NCBI GenBank assembly: GCA_038363005.1
Contig: JBBQBI010000018.1
Location: forward strand, 37,496 to 101,495
DNA length: 64,000 nucleotides
Origin: JAKOWB01 sp038363005
GTDB taxonomy: Bacteria > Pseudomonadota > Alphaproteobacteria > Kiloniellales > JACOMY01
Reading direction: 5' to 3'
Shown here: one piece after another, positions 18,206-26,608 of the stretch
Position numbering within the stretch: position 1 is the stretch's first letter
Layout of the letters: each line of letters begins with the position of its first letter
Made by a program: the position numbers and the translations under genes
The notes under the pieces: generated by a model
Told to the model about the DNA's origin: nothing
Databases searched by the model: none
Seen by the model: the letters and a program-made list of their open reading frames with translations, nothing else

Positions 18206-19676
18206 AGCCGCCGTAGACCTCAGCGCGGAAGGTGTCGGCCAGACGGTCGCAGTCGTGGCCCAGGTTGCGCGGCGAGAGGTCGTCGACCGGCGGCAGGCTG
18301 GCGCGAATCATCTCCAACCGCGCGGCCAGGGCCGGCGGCACGGCGCGGTCGGTGACCCAGAGCGCCTGCGAGGCGACCGCCGCCAACACTGCCAGTGACC
18401 GCTCCAGCGCGTGGCCCGCAGCCTCCTGCTTGTGCCAGGCCGGGAAGATCGGCGAGACCACGTCGTCCTGGCCCCAGGCGCCGCCCTCCGCGCCGGGCAG
18501 CAAGGTGGTGCTAGCGGCCTGGCGGGCGCTCTCGATGAAACCGACGATGGCCATGGGGGCATAGGTCAAGGCCACCGCGCCGCCCGCCACCTGGTCGAGG
18601 TTCTTCGACAATTTCTCCGGCAGGCCGGAATTGGTGTGGTCCAGCGTCTTGGTGGCGTGGCGCTCGCACAGTAGGCAGAGGTCGGCCCATTCGTGCGCCA
18701 AGGCGTCCATGGCCGGCACGGCGTGGCTGTCGTGATAGCCGCCAGTGGAGAAAGACCGCCCGTCGGGATGCTCGGCATCGGGCGGCAGATAGATCGGGTT
18801 GTCGGTCACCGCCGGCAGGATCGCCGCGGCCGTCGCCTCGGCGGTTTTCAGCGCCCGCAGCGTGCGGGCGAAGACGCGCGGCAGGATGCGAAAAGAGACC
18901 GGCGCCTGGAAGCTGCGCCGCTGTCCACCGGTACCGGCGAGCAGACCCTGCAGGCGGCGCATTATCTCGCCGGCGTCGGGGTCGTTCCACAGCGCGGCCA
19001 GGGCCGGGTCGTAGGCACCGAGTGGCGCCTGGAAGGCCTCGACCGACAGCGCGAAAAGCTCCAGCGCCAGGTCGAGCCGCCGGCGCGCCGCCAGCGTGGC
19101 ATCGGCCAGCAAGGCAGCGGCGCAGGGCGCGCCGTTGGTCAGCGGCCCCTTCTCCTTGATCTCCATCTGGAAGGCATCGGTCAGCTCGGCAAAGAGGTGA
19201 TAGAGCGGCAGGATCTCCCCGGCCGAGCCATTGCCCTCCCCCGGCACCGGCGGCACCCGCCGCTCGCCGTTGAGCATCTCGACGATGGCCTGCACCACGC
19301 GCAGCGAGGTGGCACCATGCCCTTCCACCAGGTTGGCCAGGCGGGCGAACAGAATACCGCGCACCACGCGATCGGGCAGCGGGTCGCCGAACGACATGGC
19401 GCCCACCGCCAGGCTGCGGGCATGGAAGCGCTCGGCCTCCTCCGCCCCCATCTGGCGCCTGGCGTTGGGGCCGTAGCCCGAGGTAACGCCATAGATGGCG
19501 CCCGCCTGGCGCGCCGCATAGCGCAGGAAGGCGGCTCGCACATGCTCGATGGTGGCCTGGGTGCCGGCTGTGAGCTCCACCCGTTCGCTGCCCCAGGCAA
19601 CGCGGCGGAAGGCTTCGAGCGTCAGGTCGCCGCGCCCGTCGATGGCAAGCGTCATGTCTGGAGTCTCGGGAAGCAT
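18204..19676 (-). CDS. HAL/PAL-family (aromatic amino acid ammonia-lyase fold) protein lacking the MIO serine
   Basis: 490 aa, the usual length of histidine ammonia-lyase. Conserved family segments: YGVTSGYG with catalytic-type Y62, NLVEGHGA, TNG near 180, TDNPIYL at 291-297, and a QDDVVSP block. The MIO-forming tripeptide, Ala-Ser-Gly in GASGDLAPLAH of HAL, is here S151-A152-G153 in GSAGEILPLYH, so the serine whose dehydration makes the prosthetic group is absent. The HAL tyrosine in QDxYSLR aligns with V260, while R263 is kept. The annotation ammonia-lyase is therefore doubtful; function unknown. An alternative start is MTLAIDG at 19655; neither start has a strong ribosome site. Confidence 0.85.
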   Translation of the reverse strand: MLPETPDMTLAIDGRGDLTLEAFRRVAWGSERVELTAGTQATIEHVRAAFLRYAARQAGAIYGVTSGYGPNARRQMGAEEAERFHARSLAVGAMSFGDPLPDRVVRGILFARLANLVEGHGATSLRVVQAIVEMLNGERRVPPVPGEGNGSAGEILPLYHLFAELTDAFQMEIKEKGPLTNGAPCAAALLADATLAARRRLDLALELFALSVEAFQAPLGAYDPALAALWNDPDAGEIMRRLQGLLAGTGGQRRSFQAPVSFRILPRVFARTLRALKTAEATAAAILPAVTDNPIYLPPDAEHPDGRSFSTGGYHDSHAVPAMDALAHEWADLCLLCERHATKTLDHTNSGLPEKLSKNLDQVAGGAVALTYAPMAIVGFIESARQAASTTLLPGAEGGAWGQDDVVSPIFPAWHKQEAAGHALERSLAVLAAVASQALWVTDRAVPPALAARLEMIRASLPPVDDLSPRNLGHDCDRLADTFRAEVYGG

Positions 19677-19752
19677 TGGCTGGGACTACATCGCCAATCC
19701 TAGGCGGCGAACTGCCGCCGCGCCAGACGCCCCGAAGCCCGATTCCCCGCGA

Positions 19753-21720
19753 CTAGCTGGTCGCCACGGCAACGCCTGCTGGGCTCTCCGGATCCGGCGC
19801 CGGCTCCACCGGCGCTACGACCAGCGTGGCACCCGCCGCCTCCAGGCATTCGCGCGCCAGCGCCTCGAGGCTGCCGGTCACGGCGTCGGCCTTGGCCACC
19901 TCCTGCAGGCTGGCGATGTTGGCTGGCCCATCGTCCGTGTTCCAGCAGCCCAGCAGGATGGTGACGCCGGGCAGGTGGCGGCGCAGGCGGCGCACGGTAT
20001 AGCGCAGGTGCGCCGGCCGGTCGGTGTCGAGGTAGCAGAGGCAGAGGATGCGCGGCGGCTGGGCCGCCAACTCACCCAGGCGTTCGATCGCCAGGCTGCC
20101 GGGACCGGCGACCCGCGCGCCCAAGCCCTGGCGTTCCAGCACCTGCGCCAGCAGCGTGGCGACCGCCTCGTCCAACAGGCTGCGGCCACCGATGCAGAGG
20201 ACCTGCTCGGCGCCCTCCTCCGCACGGGCTTCCAGCGGCACGACCGGCAGCGGGTCCTCGCCTGCAACCACGGCGTCCAGCGGCTCGCGATAGAGCAGGT
20301 CGGTGGCCAGCTCATGCACCGTGTCGCGGATGCGCTGCAGGTGCATCTCGTCCAGGCTGCCGCGCACCAGGTCGCGCTGCGCCAGCAGCAGCCCATCCAT
20401 GGCGACCGCCTCGTAGTAGGTGGCGAGCGACTGGTCCTTCAGCTTGGGCTCGGCCTCGGCGGCGGCCTCCATGGGATCGCCGGCCAGCATGCGTTGATAG
20501 AACAGCTGTGGCGGCGAGAGCACCGGCTGGTCGCCGAACAGGATGTCGAGGAAGCTGAGGCGCTCGACATGGCGGCCAATGACCACCAGGCAGACGGTGA
20601 GCGGGGTCGAGAGCAGCAGACCCACCGGCCCCCAGAGGGCGGTCCAGAAGGTGGCGCTGATCACCACCGCCACCGGCGACAGCCCGGTGCCGCGGCCGTA
20701 GGCGAAGGGTTCGATGACGTTGCCCACCACCGCCTCGACGGCGACAAAGAGGCCCAGGGTCCAGAACAGCAGCTCCCACCCCGGAGCGATGGCGACCGCC
20801 AGGACCACCGGCACCACGCCGGCCAGGATGAAGCCGACGAAGGGCAGGAAGCGCAGCACCGACCCAAGGAAGCCCCACAGCAGCGCGTTGGGAATGCCGA
20901 TCAGCCAAAGGCCGATGCCGATCGCCGTGCCGAAGCCGGCGTTGACCAGCAACTGCAACAGGAACAGGCGACTGATGCGCGTGGCGGCGTCGTCCAGCGC
21001 CGCCGTGGTGCGCGGAAAGTCATGTGCGCCGGCCAGGCGGATCAGGCGATTCCGCAGATCTTCGCGCTGTATCAGGATGAAGATCACGAAGATCAGCACG
21101 ATGAAAAAGGTGAGCAGCGGATCGAGCAGCGGCGAGGCGAAGTTGCCCAGCCGCTGCATCGCGCCGGGTTCCGGTTCCTGGATCTCGACCTTCAGCGGCT
21201 CCGCCGTGTCGCTGCTCGCCGCCGGAGTCTCGTTGCCAGGCGTCGCGGTGACTTCGCCGGGCGGCGGCGTTGCCTTGCTCTCTGCCTGGGCCTCGCCGTT
21301 CAGCTCCGCACCAAGTCCCTGCAGCACGTCGGCCGCGCGTTCGAGCGTGCCGTTGCCGTTGGTAGCACCGCGCAGAATATGGATCTTCTCGCGGATAGTG
21401 CGCTCGTAGCGCGGCAGCTCGCCGGCCAGGTTAGTGATCTGCTTGGCCAGCAGCCCGCCCAGCGCCACCATGGCAGCGAAGGCGATGGCCACCGCCAGTA
21501 TCACCGCCAACCCACGTGGCAGGCGCAGACGCTGCAGCGCCCCGGCAAAGGGCGCCAAGGCGAAGCTCAACAGGATAGCCATCGCCAGGGGAATGAAGAT
21601 GTCGCGCCCGACATAGAGGGCGCCGATGATGATCACCCCCATCAGCAGCGTGGCAAGGCTGCCGAACAGTGTCGCCAGCTCCTGGCGACTGCGCGCACGC
21701 GACACTGGTGCTTCGATCAT
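19753..21720 (-). CDS. AI-2E family (PerM-like) transporter with long C-terminal domain
   Basis: 655 aa, nearly twice the typical 350. The N-terminal 390 residues form an AI-2E/UPF0118 permease: two helices at 15-60, a third near 70-90, a periplasmic loop of about 110 residues rich in T, E and P, then FFIVLIFVIFILIQREDLRN and the cluster LRFLPFVGFILAGVVPVVLAVAI and AVEAVVGNVIEPFAYGRGTGLSP. The last 250 residues are soluble, with an ILCLCYLDTDRPAHLRYTV strand-helix and VTILLGCWN, suggesting a Rossmann-like fold that I cannot name. Transported substrate unknown; family roles include Na+/H+ exchange and export. Confidence 0.82.
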   Translation of the reverse strand: MIEAPVSRARSRQELATLFGSLATLLMGVIIIGALYVGRDIFIPLAMAILLSFALAPFAGALQRLRLPRGLAVILAVAIAFAAMVALGGLLAKQITNLAGELPRYERTIREKIHILRGATNGNGTLERAADVLQGLGAELNGEAQAESKATPPPGEVTATPGNETPAASSDTAEPLKVEIQEPEPGAMQRLGNFASPLLDPLLTFFIVLIFVIFILIQREDLRNRLIRLAGAHDFPRTTAALDDAATRISRLFLLQLLVNAGFGTAIGIGLWLIGIPNALLWGFLGSVLRFLPFVGFILAGVVPVVLAVAIAPGWELLFWTLGLFVAVEAVVGNVIEPFAYGRGTGLSPVAVVISATFWTALWGPVGLLLSTPLTVCLVVIGRHVERLSFLDILFGDQPVLSPPQLFYQRMLAGDPMEAAAEAEPKLKDQSLATYYEAVAMDGLLLAQRDLVRGSLDEMHLQRIRDTVHELATDLLYREPLDAVVAGEDPLPVVPLEARAEEGAEQVLCIGGRSLLDEAVATLLAQVLERQGLGARVAGPGSLAIERLGELAAQPPRILCLCYLDTDRPAHLRYTVRRLRRHLPGVTILLGCWNTDDGPANIASLQEVAKADAVTGSLEALARECLEAAGATLVVAPVEPAPDPESPAGVAVATS

Positions 21721-21850
21721 CGAGAACCCCGCTGGCTAGTCCGGCCGAAGCGCTCGGCAGTCAAACCCAGGGCGCGGCCCCAGGGTCCATGACCGTGGCG
21801 ATTCCCAGTGCTAACGCGGCGGCGGTGTCATGGGTTGCATCGGCCAAACC

Positions 21851-21882
21851 GCGGGACGGGCGGTAGCGCCCGCCGGTCCCGC
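21851..21882 (-). terminator. hairpin downstream of mscL
   Basis: The outer stem GCGGGAC/GTCCCGC and inner stem GGGCG/CGCCC enclose a GTAG loop with a small bulge. It begins 12 bp after the mscL stop in the direction of transcription. No U tract, so termination strength is uncertain. Confidence 0.55.
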
Positions 21883-21893
21883 GCCTCAGCCGG

Positions 21894-22310
21894 TCAGGCC
21901 TGCTTCTTCAACAGGTCGCGGATTTCTTCCAGCAGCACTTCGCTTTTGGTCGCCGCCGGCGGCGGCGGCGGCGCCGAGGGCTTGGCCAGCATCTTGCTGA
22001 TCTGCCCGATGGTGATGAAGATGGCGAAGGCGACGATCAGGAAGTTGACGATGGTGTTGACGAAGCTGCCCCAGGCGATGACCGGCGCGGCGGCTTCCTT
22101 GGCGGCCGCCAGGTTGGGATAGTCGCCAGGCCCCAGGTTGATGAAGAGGTCGGAGAAATCGACACCACCCAGCAACACGCCGATCGGCGGCATGATGATG
22201 TCGTTGACCAAGCTGGTGACGATGGCGCCGAAGGCGACACCGATGATCACGCCGATGGCGAGATCCATGACGTTGCCGCGCAGCACGAAGCTTTTGAATT
22301 CCTTGAGCAT
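21894..22310 (-). CDS. mscL: large-conductance mechanosensitive channel MscL
   Basis: 138 aa, the family length. Begins MLKEFKSFVLRGNVMDLAIGVIIGVAFGAIVTSLVNDIIMPPIGVLLGG, i.e. the N-terminal helix and pore-lining TM1, then TM2 (FVNTIVNFLIVAFAIFITI) and a C-terminal helical bundle KSEVLLEEIRDLL. It releases osmolytes on hypo-osmotic shock. Start chosen at ATG 22310 behind GGAG with 8-nt spacing; an in-frame upstream extension lacks similarity. Fits the ectoine catabolic genes as part of an osmotic lifestyle. Confidence 0.96.
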   Translation of the reverse strand: MLKEFKSFVLRGNVMDLAIGVIIGVAFGAIVTSLVNDIIMPPIGVLLGGVDFSDLFINLGPGDYPNLAAAKEAAAPVIAWGSFVNTIVNFLIVAFAIFITIGQISKMLAKPSAPPPPPAATKSEVLLEEIRDLLKKQA

Positions 22311-22430
22311 CAACCCATCTCCCCTGGACGGCGCGGCCATCCCGCGGCCCGCCTGTCTTGGGCAAGCTTAGGGGAATCGGCGGAGATTTCCAGCCGGCGC
22401 GCGGGGATATTCTCCCGCAGTGGCGCTCAA

Positions 22431-24005
22431 TCAGGCAGCGTCCTTGCCCAGCACCTCGCGCTTGCGGCGGGCCATGTAGTCGTTCAGCGCCTCGTCCACG
22501 CCGGGATCGATGGCCGGCGGCTCATACTCCGCCAGGATCTTCTTCCAGGTGGTGTTGGCCCGCTGGGTCGCGGTTTCCGCCCCGGCCTCGCGCCACGACT
22601 CGTAATTGCGCCAGTCGCTGAGAATCGGCTCGTAGAAGGCCGTCTCGTAGCGCTCCAGCGTGTGGCCGACGCCGAAGAAGTGGCCGCCGGGCCCAACCTC
22701 GCGGATGGCGTCCAGCGCCAGGGTCTGCTCGTTGACCTCGATCGGGGTCAGGAAGGCGGCGAACTGCTGCAGCAGCTCGGCATCCAGTATCATCTTCTCA
22801 TAGGAGGCGACCAGGCCGCCCTCCATCCAGCCGCCGGCGTGGTGGACGAAGTTGGCACCGCCCAGGATGCAGGCCCAGAGCGCGTTCTGCGTCTCATAGG
22901 CCGCCTGGGCATCGACGCAGTTCGCGGCGTTCACGTTGGAGGAGCGGTAGGGCAGCTTGTAGCGTCGCGCCAGCTGGCCGCCGGCGATCACCGCCTGCGA
23001 ATATTCCGGCGTGCCGAAGGCCGGCGCGCCCGACTTCATGTCGACGTTGGAAGTAAAGCCGCCATAGACCACCGGCGCGCCGGGCCGCAGGATCTGCGTA
23101 TAGGCGATGACCGCCAGCGCCTCGGCGTTCTGCTGTGCCAGGGCGCCGGCCATGGTCACCGGCGTCATGGCACCCATCAGGGTGAAGGGCGTGACGATGG
23201 GCGCCTGGCCGTTGCGCACCATCTCGGTCAGGCCGGCGATCATCTCGACATCGACGCGGCGCGGCGAGTTGACGTTGATCACCGTCATGATCGCCGGGTC
23301 GCCGTCCAGCTGCTCCGGCGTCTGGCCGCGCGCGATGGCGGCCATGGCGATGGTGTCGACGATGCGCTGGCGGCCGATGCCGCGCGCCAGGAAGACCTTG
23401 TCAGTGTACTTGATGTTGGCATAGCAGGCGTCGAGGTGCCGGGTTTCCGCCGGCAGGTCCTGCGCCTCGACCGGCGCCGAGGAGACCGAGTGGATGCAGT
23501 TCAGCGCGCCCAGCAGCTTGATCAGGTTGCACTGGTCCTCGTAGGTGCCGGGCCGCCGGCCGCGATCGGTGTCCGAGACATTGGGCGGTCCGGAGACGCC
23601 GCCGAAGACGATCGAGTTGCCGCCGATCTGCACGCGATGATCGCGGTTGCGCGGCGTGACGTTGAATCGGTCCGGCGCCTGCGCCACCAGGCCCAGCACT
23701 AGGGCGCGGTCCAGGCGCACCATACGCGTCGTCTCGTCGACCTCCGCCCCGGCGGCGCGATAGGTCGACAGCGCCTCGTCGCACAGCACCTCCAGCCCCT
23801 GGGTTTCCAGCAGGGTCAGCGAGGCTTCGTGAATCGCCTCGAGCTGGTCGGCGGAGAGGATCTCGTAGTGCGGATAGCGGTTCTCCAGCCGGGTCCAGGG
23901 CCGCCCAAGGCCATGCGTGACTGCGCGCCGGGCGCGCATCTCGCTGCGTCCACCACGGCTACGTCCTTCGCTGCGGACGTGCTGCCGCCCCTCACGCTCG
24001 CTCAT
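22431..24005 (-). CDS. MttB-family (trimethylamine methyltransferase-like) protein, non-pyrrolysine
   Basis: 524 aa. TIM-barrel methyltransferase of the MttB superfamily: LSADQLEAIHEASLTLLETQGLEVL at the N-terminus, FGGVSGPPNVSDTDRGRRPGTYED, VTPFTLMGAMTPVTMAGALAQQNAEALA and FVHHAGGWMEGGLVASYEKMI. The frame is continuous with no internal TAG, so it is the pyrrolysine-free type; related characterised members demethylate quaternary amines such as glycine betaine using a corrinoid protein. No corrinoid protein or methyl-tetrahydrofolate methyltransferase gene is nearby, so the substrate and partner are unknown. Confidence 0.85.
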   Translation of the reverse strand: MSEREGRQHVRSEGRSRGGRSEMRARRAVTHGLGRPWTRLENRYPHYEILSADQLEAIHEASLTLLETQGLEVLCDEALSTYRAAGAEVDETTRMVRLDRALVLGLVAQAPDRFNVTPRNRDHRVQIGGNSIVFGGVSGPPNVSDTDRGRRPGTYEDQCNLIKLLGALNCIHSVSSAPVEAQDLPAETRHLDACYANIKYTDKVFLARGIGRQRIVDTIAMAAIARGQTPEQLDGDPAIMTVINVNSPRRVDVEMIAGLTEMVRNGQAPIVTPFTLMGAMTPVTMAGALAQQNAEALAVIAYTQILRPGAPVVYGGFTSNVDMKSGAPAFGTPEYSQAVIAGGQLARRYKLPYRSSNVNAANCVDAQAAYETQNALWACILGGANFVHHAGGWMEGGLVASYEKMILDAELLQQFAAFLTPIEVNEQTLALDAIREVGPGGHFFGVGHTLERYETAFYEPILSDWRNYESWREAGAETATQRANTTWKKILAEYEPPAIDPGVDEALNDYMARRKREVLGKDAA

Positions 24006-24112
24006 GCCCTGATCTCCGATGTGTCCTGTCCCGCCATGCTAGTCGGATGACTTATCCGGATGCGACAAAAGCCGCCTGAAACCGTCCGGGATACGACCTG
24101 GGACGCTGGGGC

Positions 24113-25129
24113 CTAGGACGGCCGGTACCAGACGCCGCGCTCGTCTTCGGTCCGCCGCAACTGGCCACGCGACACCATGCAGTTGAGGTGCGCCGCCGCC
24201 TCGCCCAAGGCAAAGAAGATCTGGTGGTCATCGAGTGGCCGCTTGAACAGGACCGGCAGGAATTCTGCTGCCTGGCGCGGCCCGGCGGCGCTGGCGTGCA
24301 GTGCCTCCGCCAGCCGCGCGGCGTGGTGCTCGGCGAGGGCAGCCAGACGCTCGCGCAGGCCCTGGAACACCGGTCCGTGGCTGGGCAGCACCGTGGTATC
24401 GGCCGGCAGGCGGCGGAAGCGCTCGAGGCTGGCCAGAAACGTCGTCAAGGGATCGCTTGCCGCTTCGAACCAGTAGGCCGAGATGTTGGGCGAGATCTTC
24501 GGCAACACCTGGTCGCCGGCGATCAGCAGGCCGCGCGCCGGGCACCAGAGGCTCAGATGCTCCGGGCTGTGGCCCTCGCCCAGCAGCAGCTGCCAGACCT
24601 GACCATCGATCTCGAGAGCTTGGTCCGGCACCAGTGTCTCGACGGCGTCCGGCAGGGCCTGCATCCGGCTGATGTAGTCGTTGCCGCGGCTGCTGGCGCG
24701 CTTCGCCTGCTCGGCGGCGATGCCATTGGCGCGATACCAGCGCTCGACCGCGGCGCTGACGCTGGCGTGGTCCTGTGCCATGAGCCAGCGCGCCAGTGCG
24801 ATCTCCTTCGCCGCGATGGCGAGGGGCGCGCCGGTCTCCGCCACCAGCCAACCGCCGAGGCCGAAGTGGTCGGGATGATGATGCGTCACCAGGATGCGCT
24901 TGACCGGCCGCCCGGCAAGCGCGCCAGCAAAGAGGCCGCGCCACTGATCCTGGCTGTGCGCGTTGCCCAGGCCGCAGTCGACCAACGTCCAACCATCGCC
25001 ATCTGCCAGCGCCCAGAGGTTGATGTGGTCGAGCTGGAAGGGCAGCGGAAAGGCGAGGCGCAGGATGCCGGGCGCGACCTCCGTCACCTCCACCGGGCGG
25101 TCGGGCGGGCGGATCACCCGGGCGCTCAT
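24113..25129 (-). CDS. metallo-beta-lactamase-fold hydrolase
   Basis: 338 aa. The metal-binding motif THHHPDHFGLGG (H83, H85, D87, H88) is intact, followed by GEGHSPEHLSLW and IAGDQVLPKISPN with the bridging aspartate. The C-terminal 110 residues form a helical extension as in the glyoxalase-II/LACTB2-like group. Start at ATG 25129, overlapping the alpha/beta-hydrolase stop by 4 bp. Last gene of the aromatic-acid operon; could cleave a CoA thioester or lactone intermediate (inference). Confidence 0.85.
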   Translation of the reverse strand: MSARVIRPPDRPVEVTEVAPGILRLAFPLPFQLDHINLWALADGDGWTLVDCGLGNAHSQDQWRGLFAGALAGRPVKRILVTHHHPDHFGLGGWLVAETGAPLAIAAKEIALARWLMAQDHASVSAAVERWYRANGIAAEQAKRASSRGNDYISRMQALPDAVETLVPDQALEIDGQVWQLLLGEGHSPEHLSLWCPARGLLIAGDQVLPKISPNISAYWFEAASDPLTTFLASLERFRRLPADTTVLPSHGPVFQGLRERLAALAEHHAARLAEALHASAAGPRQAAEFLPVLFKRPLDDHQIFFALGEAAAHLNCMVSRGQLRRTEDERGVWYRPS

Positions 25130-25893
25130 GCCAGCACCCGGCGGCCAAGAAAGTCTAAAATCGCGGCCTCGGTCGCCGCCGCCTGGTCGCGTTGCGGGCT
25201 GTGCTTGCAATCGGCCAGCACCAGTCGCTCCGGCGGCTGGGCAAGGCCGCGTTCAATGGCGTCGAGCTGCGCCAGGCTGCCGTACTCGTCGCCCTCGCCC
25301 TGAATCAGCAGCGTCGGGGCGGCGATGCCCGGGAGGTACTCCTCGATATTCCAGTCGCGGAACGCCGGGCTGAGCCAGATGTCGTTCCAGCCGCGGAAGG
25401 TGGCGGCGGGATCGCGGTGGTACTTGCCCAGGCGCTGCGCCAGGTCGGTGGTGCGAAACACCTCGCCGGCGGCGGCGATACCCTGGATCGAGATGTCCTC
25501 GACGAAGACATGCGGTGCCAACAACGCCAGGCCGGCCACGGGCCGCCCGCTGCCGCCGGCGTGGATCAGCGCGATCGAGGCACCGTCGCTGTGCCCGATC
25601 ATTACCGGGCGCTGGATCGCCAGGCGGTCGAGCAGCGCCGGCAGCACCACCAGCGCCTCGTGATGCATGTAGTCGACCGCGCGCGGGCCGCTGAGCGGCG
25701 TCGATTGGCCATAGCCATGGCGCGAGAAGACCAGCGCCGGACAGCGCGCGGCGGCGGCGATGCGATCCGGGAAGTCACGCCACTGTGCGGCCGAGCCCAG
25801 GCCCTCATGCAGGAACACCAGGCAGGACCGTCCGGCCAGTCCCGGAAGGTGGCGCAGCTCCAGCTCCTGCCCGTCGATGGCGATCCGGTCCAA
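25126..25893 (-). CDS. alpha/beta-fold hydrolase
   Basis: 255 aa. Oxyanion region FLHEGLGSAAQWRDFP, nucleophile elbow GHSDGAS (S102), and a terminal histidine in ADCKHSPQRDQ (about H232). The start is a TTG, 4 bp after the livF stop, with GGGAG further upstream; no ATG would give a full N-terminus. Position between livF and the MBL gene points to a role in the same aromatic-acid pathway, such as hydrolysis of an ester, thioester or ring-cleavage product. Substrate unknown. Confidence 0.85.
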   Translation of the reverse strand: MDRIAIDGQELELRHLPGLAGRSCLVFLHEGLGSAAQWRDFPDRIAAAARCPALVFSRHGYGQSTPLSGPRAVDYMHHEALVVLPALLDRLAIQRPVMIGHSDGASIALIHAGGSGRPVAGLALLAPHVFVEDISIQGIAAAGEVFRTTDLAQRLGKYHRDPAATFRGWNDIWLSPAFRDWNIEEYLPGIAAPTLLIQGEGDEYGSLAQLDAIERGLAQPPERLVLADCKHSPQRDQAAATEAAILDFLGRRVLA

Positions 25894-25897
25894 GCTT

Positions 25898-26608
25898 TCA
25901 GACTCCCAGGTGACGGTGCATCAGGTCGGGATCGGCCAGCAGCCGTGCCGGGGCGTCGGCGAAGACCGCCTCGCCCTTCACCAGCACGACGATGCGATCG
26001 GCCAGCGCGGCCACCGCGCTGACCGTCTTGTCGACGATCAAGGTGGCGATGCCGCTGTCGCGCACCAGGCCGATGGTGCGCCAGATCTCGGCACGGATCA
26101 GCGGCGCCAGGCCCTCGGTCGCCTCGTCCAGGATCAGCAGCCGCGGGTTGGTCATCAGCGCGCGACCAATGGCCAGCATCTGCTGCTCGCCGCCCGACAG
26201 CTGGCCACCACCGTGGCCCAGCCGCTGGGCCAGGCGCGGAAAAGTCTGCAGTACCCGTTCGTAGGTCCAGTCGCGGCCGCCGTCCAGGCCGGGACGCGCC
26301 GCCATGGTCAGGTTCTCGCGCACGCTCAGGGTCGGGAAGATGCCGCGCCCCTCGGGCACGATGGCCAGGCCGCGGCGGGCGCGGCGGAAGGGCGCCTCCG
26401 CCGTGACATCCTGGCCATCGATGGTCACCTGGCCACGCCGTGCCGGCACCAGGCCCAGCAGCGTCTTGATCAGCGTCGTCTTGCCCATGCCGTTGCGCCC
26501 CATCAGGCCAACGGTTTCGCCCGCGCCGATGCTCAGGGCGACCCCGCGCAGCACGTGGCTTTCGCCATAGAAGGCATGCAGGCCCTGCCCGGCCAGCAGC
26601 GTGCTCAT
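25898..26608 (-). CDS. livF: ABC transporter ATP-binding protein, LivF type
   Basis: 236 aa, the LivF size. Walker A GRNGMGKTTLIKTLLG, signature LSGGEQQMLAIGRALMTNPRLLILDEATEGLAP (signature plus Walker B) and the LivF-style C-terminus KGEAVFADAPARLLADPDLMHRHLGV. One of two ATPases of a branched-chain-amino-acid-type (HAAT) importer. The start codon overlaps the livG stop by 4 bp. Confidence 0.94.
   Translation of the reverse strand: MSTLLAGQGLHAFYGESHVLRGVALSIGAGETVGLMGRNGMGKTTLIKTLLGLVPARRGQVTIDGQDVTAEAPFRRARRGLAIVPEGRGIFPTLSVRENLTMAARPGLDGGRDWTYERVLQTFPRLAQRLGHGGGQLSGGEQQMLAIGRALMTNPRLLILDEATEGLAPLIRAEIWRTIGLVRDSGIATLIVDKTVSAVAALADRIVVLVKGEAVFADAPARLLADPDLMHRHLGV

Noticed and set aside
22431..24005. 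Pyrrolysine-containing MttB
   Set aside because: The reading frame has no in-frame TAG and there are no pyl genes in the window.
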